Shown here: one piece after another, positions 1 to 4,524 of the stretch | Layout: every line of letters starts with the position of its first letter | How positions within the stretch are numbered: position 1 is the first letter of the stretch | From: Atopobium sp. UBA6362 | Lineage (GTDB): Bacteria; Actinomycetota; Coriobacteriia; Coriobacteriales; Atopobiaceae | NCBI GenBank assembly: GCA_002440065.1 | Contig: DJRK01000039.1 | Span: 1 to 5,880, forward strand | Reading direction: 5' to 3' | DNA: 5,880 bases | Notes under the pieces: model-generated | Seen by the model: only the letters and a program-made list of their open reading frames with translations | Told to the model about the DNA's origin: nothing | Database searches by the model: none | Made by a program: the position numbers and the translations under genes

Positions 1-41
1 TGCTCCGGAGGCAGACGCTCTATCCCCTGAGCTACAGGGGC
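1..41 (-). tRNA. tRNA-Arg (anticodon CCG), 5' part only, cut by window edge
   Basis: Read on the minus strand from 41 down to 1, the sequence begins with a 7-base acceptor strand GCCCCTG. It continues with TA, a D arm GCTC-loop-GAGC, and an anticodon stem TCTGC with loop CTCCGGA. The stem's 3' strand starts GCA at the window edge. Loop positions 34-36 read CCG, which would decode the arginine codon CGG. The variable loop, T arm and 3' acceptor strand lie outside the window, so the fold cannot be fully checked. The arm lengths and the invariant U before the anticodon fit a normal tRNA. Confidence 0.9.
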
Positions 42-67
42 ACAACTCGAAAATTATACGCTATCAT
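39..67 (+). promoter_or_regulatory. Possible promoter of the methyltransferase gene
   Basis: A -10-like TATCAT (5 of 6) lies at 62-67. A poor -35 GGCACA (3 of 6) lies at 39-44, with a 17-base spacer. If real, it overlaps the opposite-facing tRNA promoter, so the two polymerases would compete for the same DNA. The -35 is weak and the call rests mainly on the -10 and on the lack of any alternative. Confidence 0.25.
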
Positions 68-80
68 GGGGGAATCGCAA
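53..80 (-). promoter_or_regulatory. Promoter of tRNA-Arg (-35 TTGCGA, -10 TATAAT)
   Basis: On the minus strand a perfect -10 hexamer TATAAT lies at 58-53. A -35-like TTGCGA (4 of 6 matches to TTGACA) lies at 80-75, with a 16-base spacer. Initiation would fall near 46, only a few bases before the mature tRNA 5' end at 41. This fits a tRNA transcribed with a very short leader. No other candidate is as good. Confidence 0.7.
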
Positions 81-122
81 ATCGAAATCGAAAAACCTCT
101 GAGAGCCGAAGGGTAAGGGCGC

Positions 123-1442
123 ATGGAAGAAATCGTGAAGATCGAGCGCATGGGATACGGCGCCGAGGCGGTCGGCCACCTCGCAAGCGGCAAGGCCGTC
201 TTCGTGGCGGGAGGCGCGCCCGGCGACGTGCTGGCGCTCGAAGTCGTCGAGGAGAAGCCCTCGTTCGCGCGCGCCCGCATCGTGCGCGTTGAGGAAGCGG
301 CTGCGTGCCGCGTCGCGCCCACATGGGCCGAGCCCTCGGCGGTGGGCGTCGCCCCCTGGCAGCACCTTGCCTACGAGGCGCAGCTCGCGGCGAAGACGGA
401 CAACGTCGTCGCCGCGCTCACGCGCACGGGCGGCGTTGCGCGGGAGCGCGCGCAAGAGCTCGTGCGCCCTTGCTTGGGCAGCAAGCGCGAATGGGGGTAC
501 CGCAACAAGGTCGAGATGGGCGCGGCGTTCGACGAGGCCGGGCGTTTCCAGCTCGGGTTTCACGAGGAAGGCTCGCCCGAGGTCGTCGCGAGCGATACCT
601 GCCCCGTCGCCTACAAGCAGATCGCCAAGGCCCCCAAAGCCCTGCGCGGCGCGCTGCGCTTCGCGCAAGGGGCCGATGACCTGGGAATCTTCCGCGTCGG
701 CGTGCGGCACAGCGTCCGCACGCACGCGACCGAGGTCGCCCTTTGGACGCGCCCGTCGGGCTTCCCGCGCGCGCACGTCGCGAACGTCTTGAAGGGGTCG
801 TTCAAGGCCACGAGCATCGTGCGCGTGATGGCCGACCCGGGCAAAGCGCGCAAGATCAAGGGGGTAGAGGTGCTCGACGGCAAGGGCTTTTGGGAAGAGC
901 AGCTCTGCGGCTTCTCGTTCCGCGTCGCCGCGCCGTCGTTTTTCCAGGTGAACACCGCCGGGGCCGAGAAGCTCGTCGAGCTCGTCATCGACGGCCTCGA
1001 CCCGCACGAGGACGAGGAGGCCATGGACCTGTACTGCGGCGCCGGCACCTTCACGTTGCCGCTCGCTCGTCGCACCGGGTTCGTCTCGGCGGTGGAGTCC
1101 TACGGGCCTGCGGTGCGCGACCTCAGGAGCAACCTCGATGCAGCCCGTCTGGACAACGTTGACCCCATCGGAGGCGACGCCGACCTCGAGTTCCCCTACA
1201 CCGACGCCGACGTCATCGTGGTCGACCCGCCACGTGCCGGCTTGGCAGAGTCGGTCGTCGAGAAGCTCTCCGAGCAGCCCGCCCGCGCCATCGCCTACGT
1301 GAGCTGCGACCCGGCGACACTCGCCCGGGACCTCGCGCGCTTTGAGCAGATCGGAGTTTTCGAACCTGTCGCGGTGACGCCGGTCGACCTCTTCCCGCAG
1401 ACGTTCCATGTGGAGAACGTGACCATCCTCCATCGTCGCTAG
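123..1442 (+). CDS. TrmA/RlmC/RlmD-family 23S rRNA (uracil-C5)-methyltransferase
   Basis: This 439-residue protein is an SAM-dependent RNA m5U methyltransferase, most likely acting on 23S rRNA in the cytoplasm. Residues 1-55 look like a TRAM RNA-binding domain (KIERMGYGAEAVGHL ... GAPGDVL). FFQVN (273-277) and the SAM-binding loop DLYCGAGTF (302-310) follow. DPPRAGL (368-374), YVSCDPATLARDL with catalytic Cys395, and FPQTFHVENV with general base Glu431 complete the active site. Length is typical of the family. The start fits the TRAM domain and has GAAGGG nine bases upstream (108-113). Family members normally hold a [4Fe-4S] cluster with CxxxxxCxxC plus one later Cys. Here Cys62 and Cys160 remain, but the CGGC positions read V74-G-V-A77, so the cluster is probably absent. 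The exact target (U1939, U747 or another) cannot be told, so no symbol is given. Confidence 0.9.
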   Translation: MEEIVKIERMGYGAEAVGHLASGKAVFVAGGAPGDVLALEVVEEKPSFARARIVRVEEAAACRVAPTWAEPSAVGVAPWQHLAYEAQLAAKTDNVVAALTRTGGVARERAQELVRPCLGSKREWGYRNKVEMGAAFDEAGRFQLGFHEEGSPEVVASDTCPVAYKQIAKAPKALRGALRFAQGADDLGIFRVGVRHSVRTHATEVALWTRPSGFPRAHVANVLKGSFKATSIVRVMADPGKARKIKGVEVLDGKGFWEEQLCGFSFRVAAPSFFQVNTAGAEKLVELVIDGLDPHEDEEAMDLYCGAGTFTLPLARRTGFVSAVESYGPAVRDLRSNLDAARLDNVDPIGGDADLEFPYTDADVIVVDPPRAGLAESVVEKLSEQPARAIAYVSCDPATLARDLARFEQIGVFEPVAVTPVDLFPQTFHVENVTILHRR

Positions 1443-1554
1443 CGGCTGCCAATAAGCATCGCCTCCGTTTCTTGGCTTTGCAGAGTATGCCGATCGCGGG
1501 CCCTTCTTGAACACAACTTAAGGTAAGGATTGAAAGTTAATCTAGGTGAACTAG

Positions 1555-1605
1555 TGGGAATAAGCCGCAGGTCACGCACAGTGCGTCTTTTGGGGCTTAT
1601 ATCCA
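1555..1605 (+). other. Long imperfect hairpin between methyltransferase and ferredoxin genes
   Basis: ATAAGCC (1560-1566) is the reverse complement of GGCTTAT (1594-1600). Outside it, T1555-G1558 can pair with T1602-A1605 after one A/A mismatch. Inside it, C-G, A-U and two G-U pairs (1568-1571 with 1589-1592) lead to the perfect dyad ACGCACAGTGCGT (1574-1586). TTTT follows at 1588-1591, so the inner hairpin could serve as a weak terminator for the methyltransferase gene. The whole could also be an operator, an attenuator or a small RNA. The base pairing is seen; the role is unknown. Confidence 0.5.
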
Positions 1606-1612
1606 AAACTTG

Positions 1613-1641
1613 TTGCGCTCGCGCCCGATTAAGGGTACAAA
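1613..1641 (+). promoter_or_regulatory. Possible ferredoxin promoter
   Basis: TTGCGC at 1613-1618 (3 of 6) and TACAAA at 1636-1641 (4 of 6) are separated by 17 bases. Initiation near 1648 would give a leader of about 40 bases. An inverted repeat, CCCGAT (1624-1629) and ATCGGG (1651-1656), brackets the -10 box and could be a repressor site, or chance. This is the best candidate in the gap, but both boxes are weak. Confidence 0.35.
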
Positions 1642-1687
1642 CATAAGCACATCGGGTAAGGGGCCCGAACAAGAGAGAGGATTCATC

Positions 1688-1873
1688 ATGAAGGCTACGG
1701 TCAGCGAGGATTGCATCGGTTGCGGTATGTGCGAGGGCACCTGCCCCGAGGTCTTTGCCATCAACGACGACGGCGTCGCTGAGGCTCAGGTCGAGGAGGT
1801 CCCCGAGGACGCCGAGGACGCCGCTCAGGAGGCTGCCGACAACTGCCCCGTCTCCGCCATTGAGGTCGAGTAA
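1688..1873 (+). CDS. Single-cluster [4Fe-4S] ferredoxin
   Basis: This small acidic cytoplasmic electron carrier has 61 residues. CIGCGMCEGTCP gives Cys9, Cys12, Cys15 and Cys19, and a C-terminal DNCP gives Cys53. In one-cluster bacterial ferredoxins (Thermotoga type), the first three cysteines and the C-terminal CP cysteine bind one [4Fe-4S] cluster. The fourth cysteine of the first motif (here Cys19) is not a ligand. There is no second CxxCxxC motif, so one low-potential cluster is expected. The middle is rich in Asp and Glu (EEVPEDAEDAAQEAAD), as usual for docking to redox partners. The ATG at 1688 follows AGAGAGG with normal spacing. An upstream in-frame ATG at 1610 would add 26 unrelated residues and was not used. 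The gene stands alone, bounded by a strong terminator. The redox partner cannot be inferred from neighbours. Confidence 0.93.
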   Translation: MKATVSEDCIGCGMCEGTCPEVFAINDDGVAEAQVEEVPEDAEDAAQEAADNCPVSAIEVE

Positions 1874-1893
1874 CCTTTTACGCTGAGATGCCG

Positions 1894-1924
1894 AGCCCCG
1901 CTCAACTCGAGCGGGGCTTTTTTA
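1894..1924 (+). terminator. Intrinsic terminator after ferredoxin
   Basis: A perfect 10-base-pair stem, AGCCCCGCTC (1894-1903) with GAGCGGGGCT (1909-1918), closes a 5-base loop AACTC. A run of six T (1918-1923) follows. It begins 20 bases after the ferredoxin stop and isolates that gene from maf. This is the only textbook intrinsic terminator in the window. Confidence 0.93.
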
Positions 1925-1991
1925 TTGAGCAAGAACCGCACGGCCCTTTGCATTCTCACTTCAACCGCTGCTAAAGCCAGAAAGAAGGCCC

Positions 1992-2576
1992 ATGATCCTC
2001 GCTTCGCAATCGCCCCGCAGAAAGCAGCTCCTCGAAGAGCTCGGCTATGAGCCGCTCGTGCTCCCCGCCGACATCGATGAGTCGAGAAAACCCGATGAGA
2101 GCCCTGTCGAGCTCGTAGAGAGGCTCGCCGCGCAGAAGGCCGAGGCCTCGCGCTCCCGGGCCGTGAGGGAGGGCTTATCAACGCCCGACGGTCTGCTACT
2201 CGCTGCGGACACCATCGTGTGGGACGAGGATGAAGTCCTCGGCAAGCCCAGGGACGCAGACGACGCGCGGAGGATGCTCGCATCGCTCTCGGGCCGTAGG
2301 CACCACGTGACCACGGGCGTCTGCGCCATGCGCCTCTCGGCACAAGGAGAGGTCGAGGCACGAAGGAACTTCTCAGTGACAACGGTCGTGGAGTTCTGGC
2401 CGCTTACGGCAAGCGAGATCGATTCGTACGTGGAGACCGGCGAACCCATGGACAAAGCGGGCGCCTACGGCATCCAGGGGCTTGGCAGGCTGCTCGTAAA
2501 AGGCATCGAGGGAGACTATTTCAACGTCGTGGGGCTTCCCGTCTCGCGACTCTCGAGAGTGATCAAGGAGATCTGA
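1992..2576 (+). CDS. maf: Maf-family nucleoside triphosphate pyrophosphatase (dTTP/UTP type)
   Basis: This 194-residue cytoplasmic house-cleaning enzyme hydrolyses non-canonical or excess nucleoside triphosphates to the monophosphate and pyrophosphate. The family hallmark SQSPRR is at residues 5-10. AADT with the likely catalytic Asp73 is at 71-74, GKPRDADDARRML at 84-96, and TTGV at 107-110. DKAGAYGIQG at 154-163 is typical of the YhdE/BsMaf branch (dTTP, UTP and modified pyrimidines) rather than the m7GTP branch. GDYFNVVGLP at 174-183 completes the core. Length matches the family. AAGAAGG (1982-1988) lies only three bases before the ATG, slightly close, but the start sits exactly at the conserved N-terminus. 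No convincing promoter is visible between the terminator at 1924 and the gene (TTGAGC at 1925 has only a poor partner). Its stop codon abuts the next start, so the two genes form an operon. Confidence 0.93.
   Translation: MILASQSPRRKQLLEELGYEPLVLPADIDESRKPDESPVELVERLAAQKAEASRSRAVREGLSTPDGLLLAADTIVWDEDEVLGKPRDADDARRMLASLSGRRHHVTTGVCAMRLSAQGEVEARRNFSVTTVVEFWPLTASEIDSYVETGEPMDKAGAYGIQGLGRLLVKGIEGDYFNVVGLPVSRLSRVIKEI
2565..2570 (+). promoter_or_regulatory. Shine-Dalgarno of the P1 hydrolase, inside maf
   Basis: AAGGAG lies within the last codons of maf, six bases before the ATG at 2577. The maf TGA (2574-2576) directly touches that ATG. The strong site and zero spacing suggest translational coupling, and they fix the start of the downstream gene. 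Confidence 0.75.
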
Positions 2577-3530
2577 ATGGACATCAGGGACATCCCCGGT
2601 ATCTATGTGGGGCACGCGACGAACGCCAAGGCGGGGACCGGCTGCACGGTCATCGTCTGTCCCAAGGGCGCCGTGGGCGGCGTCGACGTTCGCGGCGGGG
2701 CGCCGGCAACGAGGGAGACCGACCTGTTGAGGCCCGAGGAGACGGTTCAGGAACTCGACGCCATCGTGCTCTCCGGAGGTAGCGCCTACGGCCTGGCGGC
2801 CTCTGTGGGAGTCGCGGAGGAGCTCGAGCGCCGCGGCATCGGGCTCGACGTCATGGTCTGCAAGGTGCCTATCGTAAGCGGGGCCTGTCTCTTCGACCTT
2901 GCGTGCGGCGACCACAGCGTGAGGCCGGACGCGCAGATGGGAGCCGCGGCGGTAGCCGACGCCTTCGATAACGCGGGGACACCGCTCCCCCGCGGCAACG
3001 TGGGCGCCGGAACCGGCTGCACCGTCGGCAAGCTCGCCGGGCCTGACCACGCCATGAAAAGCGGCCTTGGAATGGACGTCGAGAAGGCCGGAGAGCTCGT
3101 CTGCGGCGCCGTCAGCGCGGTGAACGCCTGCGGCGACGTCCGCGACCCCGAGACCGGAAAGGCCATCGCCGGCGTGCGCGACGAGTCCGGCAAGGTCGGG
3201 AGCTCCGTCGACGCGATGCTCGCCATGGCGGCCCAGATGCCCCTTTCGCGCACGAACACGACTATCTCGTGCGTTGTGACGAACGCGAAGCTCACCAAGG
3301 CCGAGGCGACGAAGGTCGCGCAGATGTCCGCGGACGCCTATGCTCATGCCATCTCGCCGACCCACACCACAAACGACGGCGACACGATCTTCGTCATGGC
3401 GACCGGAGAGGTCGAGGCGCAGGTCGATCTCGTGGGAACGCTCGCCACGAAGGCCCTCGGCCGCGCCATCGCCGATGGGGCCCTGCAGGCCGAGTCCGCC
3501 TACAGCCTCCCTGCCGCCCGCGACCTCTAA
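2577..3530 (+). CDS. P1 (DmpA/NylC) family self-processing N-terminal-nucleophile hydrolase
   Basis: This 317-residue protein belongs to the DmpA/BapA/NylC family of aminopeptidases and amidases, which cleave themselves into two subunits to free a Ser or Thr nucleophile. Conserved blocks are PGIYVGHAT (7-15), RGGAPATRETDLLRP (39-53), LSGGSAYGL (65-73), GAGTGCTVGK (143-152) and SRTNTTISCVVTNAKLTK (224-241). TNDGDT (265-270) lies near the C-terminus. The RTNTTI block resembles NylC, where cleavage is between Asn and Thr. By analogy, processing here would be Asn227-Thr228, giving subunits of about 227 and 90 residues with Thr228 as nucleophile. DmpA and BapA themselves use Ser. No signal peptide is evident, so it probably acts in the cytoplasm. 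The substrate cannot be told: D-amino acid peptides, beta-peptides and cyclic amides are known for relatives. It is coupled to maf, with no obvious metabolic link. Confidence 0.9.
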   Translation: MDIRDIPGIYVGHATNAKAGTGCTVIVCPKGAVGGVDVRGGAPATRETDLLRPEETVQELDAIVLSGGSAYGLAASVGVAEELERRGIGLDVMVCKVPIVSGACLFDLACGDHSVRPDAQMGAAAVADAFDNAGTPLPRGNVGAGTGCTVGKLAGPDHAMKSGLGMDVEKAGELVCGAVSAVNACGDVRDPETGKAIAGVRDESGKVGSSVDAMLAMAAQMPLSRTNTTISCVVTNAKLTKAEATKVAQMSADAYAHAISPTHTTNDGDTIFVMATGEVEAQVDLVGTLATKALGRAIADGALQAESAYSLPAARDL

Positions 3531-3533
3531 CCC

Positions 3534-3556
3534 AATTTGGGGTCGAACCCCAAATT
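3534..3556. repeat. Left palindrome copy 1
   Basis: AATTTGGGGT (3534-3543) and ACCCCAAATT (3547-3556) are perfect inverted repeats around CGA. Aligned to the right-hand copy, the 19-base core differs at only two central positions. It starts three bases after the P1 hydrolase stop codon. No T-run follows, so it is unlikely to be an intrinsic terminator. Confidence 0.85.
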
Positions 3557-3558
3557 AA

Positions 3559-3579
3559 CTTGGTATCCGACCCCAAATT
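3559..3579. repeat. Left palindrome copy 2, degenerate
   Basis: CTTGGTATC-C-GACCCCAAA (3559-3577) matches the right-hand copy perfectly in its 3' half and in 6 of 9 positions of its 5' half. Its centre (3568) is 23 bases from the centre of copy 1 (3545). Its own hairpin is poor, but the intact GACCCCAAATT half could pair with the AATTTGGGGT of copy 1 as an alternative fold. Confidence 0.65.
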
Positions 3580-3630
3580 CGTCCTACCGTTCGCCGATTG
3601 GTTATAAGGCCAAGCGGAAGGTTGACTTGA

Positions 3631-3691
3631 TTGACCAAGCCCCTGAGCTGCGGCGTCAGGCAAGTGGCAGCTTGGTGCAAGGATTGGTCAA
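3631..3691 (+). repeat. Nested inverted repeats in the transposase leader
   Basis: TTGACCAA (3631-3638) is the reverse complement of TTGGTCAA (3684-3691). The overlapping ACCAAGC (3634-3640) is complementary to GCTTGGT (3670-3676). CCTGA (3642-3646) pairs with TCAGG (3656-3660) inside both. The first two pairings are mutually exclusive, so the leader can adopt alternative folds. It could be a subterminal hairpin bound by the transposase, or an RNA control element. Confidence 0.45.
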
Positions 3692-3718
3692 AATTCCGTG
3701 CGGCCTTCTTTGCTAAGC

Positions 3719-3746
3719 TTCCTCCACAAATTCGTTCGAGGAGGAG
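3719..3746 (+). promoter_or_regulatory. Transposase ribosome-binding site, possibly sequestered in a hairpin
   Basis: The very strong site GGAGG (3740-3744) lies six bases before the ATG at 3751. CCTCC at 3721-3725 is its exact complement. Flanking T-A and T-G pairs extend the stem to TTCCTCC (3719-3725) with GGAGGAG (3740-3746), closing a 14-base loop. If it forms in the mRNA, translation of the transposase would be reduced. A comparable RBS-blocking structure is known in IS200. The pairing is seen; regulation is inferred. Confidence 0.5.
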
Positions 3747-3750
3747 CAGC

Positions 3751-4524
3751 ATGCCAAGAGGAGCGCGGAGCATTTCCAAGTCAGGGTATTACCATGTCAT
3801 GGTACGAGGCGTAGGAAAGCAGCTGCTCTTCCTCGATGACTCGGACCATTTGAAGTACCTCAAAACGCTGGCAGCAAAGACGCGGGATAACAATGTGACG
3901 CTCATTGCCTGGTGCCTCATGGACAATCACGTGCACCTTTTGCCGCAGGGTAAATTGCCTGACATTGCAAACACGATGAAAGCGCTCGGGATCTCCTACA
4001 CCGCCTATTTCAACAAGAAGACCGACCGGGTAGGACCGCTCTTCCAAGGAAGGTACAAGAGCTTCCCGATCGAATCGGACGCTTACCTTCTCGACGCTGT
4101 GCGATATATACACGACAACCCGGTCAAATCTGGCGTAGGGCCTCGCGAAACCTACGAATGGAGCAGCTACAGGGAGTACCTCGGCGAGGCTTTCCTCATA
4201 AACCCAACGGTCATCCTGTCCATGCTCGGTGGGACCGAGGGCTTTCTCGATTTCTCGAACTCAAAGAAACCAATCGAATACCATGTACCGCCGGAAAAGA
4301 ACATGACGACTGAGGAACTGGCGGAAATAGCCGCATCCACCCTCAGCGGCATGGACGCCATGAAAATCGCCGCCCTCCCCATCGTTCAACGGCGCAACGC
4401 GATTCAGGGCCTCATAACCGAGGGTTTCTCAACCTCGCAGATCCAACGGCTCACCGGGATCGGCCGAACGGCAATCGAGTCCTGCCGCGAGCAGTTTGGG
4501 GTCAGACCCCAAATTGCAGGTTAG
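3751..4524 (+). CDS. REP-associated tyrosine transposase (RAYT/Y1 HUH family) with C-terminal helix-turn-helix
   Basis: This 257-residue single-strand DNA transposase belongs to the Y1 HUH superfamily. SGYYHVMVRG (11-20) is the usual first strand. CLMDNHVHLL (55-64) carries the metal-binding His60-x-His62. ISYTAYFNKK (81-90) and GPLFQGRYKS (95-104) are typical of the group. RYIHDNPVKSG (118-128) aligns with the YIYINPVKHG segment of E. coli RAYT, which makes Tyr119 the probable nucleophile. All catalytic residues are present, so it may be active. Residues 213-247 (RRNAIQGLITEGFSTSQIQRLTGIG and on) look like a helix-turn-helix, common in longer Gram-positive members. The ATG at 3751 is chosen for its strong GGAGG site and for the conserved MPRGAR start. 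An in-frame TTG at 3631 would add 40 unrelated residues. The last residues, FGVRPQI, are encoded by the right palindrome, and the stop overlaps that of recO. Confidence 0.9.
   Translation: MPRGARSISKSGYYHVMVRGVGKQLLFLDDSDHLKYLKTLAAKTRDNNVTLIAWCLMDNHVHLLPQGKLPDIANTMKALGISYTAYFNKKTDRVGPLFQGRYKSFPIESDAYLLDAVRYIHDNPVKSGVGPRETYEWSSYREYLGEAFLINPTVILSMLGGTEGFLDFSNSKKPIEYHVPPEKNMTTEELAEIAASTLSGMDAMKIAALPIVQRRNAIQGLITEGFSTSQIQRLTGIGRTAIESCREQFGVRPQIAG
4491..4517. repeat. Right palindrome, inside the transposase 3' end
   Basis: TTTGGGGTC (4495-4503) and GACCCCAAA (4505-4513) form a perfect dyad about A4504. GCA (4491-4493) and TGC (4515-4517) extend the stem to 13 pairs with one G-T. It lies in frame within the transposase gene and ends four bases before the recO stop codon on the minus strand. 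With no T-run on either side, it is a poor terminator. Confidence 0.88.

Larger units (their letters stand above)
3531..4524. mobile_element. RAYT-type (IS200-like) element with GGGGTC/GACCCC palindromes at both ends
   Basis: A Y1 transposase gene (+) is flanked by copies of the palindrome TTTGGGGTCNGACCCCAAA. Two lie in tandem at the left (3536-3554 and a degenerate one at 3559-3577) and one at the right (4495-4513). The unit fits exactly between the stop of the P1 gene (3530) and the stop of recO on the other strand. A hand-counted 60-base sample inside it (3781-3840) is about 52% GC, against 75% in a sample of the P1 gene (2941-3000), pointing to a different origin. True transposition ends and target-site preference cannot be determined from one copy. 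It may be a domesticated repeat-mobilising gene rather than an active insertion sequence. Confidence 0.7.

Noticed and set aside
54..1514. 486-codon open frame on the minus strand opposite the methyltransferase
   Set aside because: It has low-complexity Arg/Asp/Ala-rich content and no recognisable domain. It spans a well-supported gene on the other strand and crosses the tRNA promoter region. It is a GC-rich shadow frame.
1610..1687. 26-residue extension of ferredoxin from ATG at 1610
   Set aside because: Ferredoxins of this type start just before the first cysteine motif. The ATG at 1688 has a good ribosome site, and the extension would overlap the likely promoter.
2373..3365. 330-codon minus-strand frame opposite the P1 hydrolase
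   Set aside because: Its composition is His/Arg/Asp-rich with no motif, and it crosses the maf-P1 junction. It mirrors codon bias of the real gene.
3534..3580. Left palindromes as an intrinsic terminator for the P1 gene
   Set aside because: The stems are strong but no T-run follows, and matching palindromes flank the transposase on the other side. They are better explained as element repeats.
3531..3580. Tandem palindromes as the start of a CRISPR array
   Set aside because: There are only two unequal copies 23 bases apart, with no spacers and no cas genes nearby.
3631..3750. 40-residue N-terminal extension of the transposase from TTG at 3631
   Set aside because: The conserved family start lies at the ATG at 3751, which has a very strong ribosome site. 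The extension covers leader inverted repeats and has no domain similarity that I recognise.
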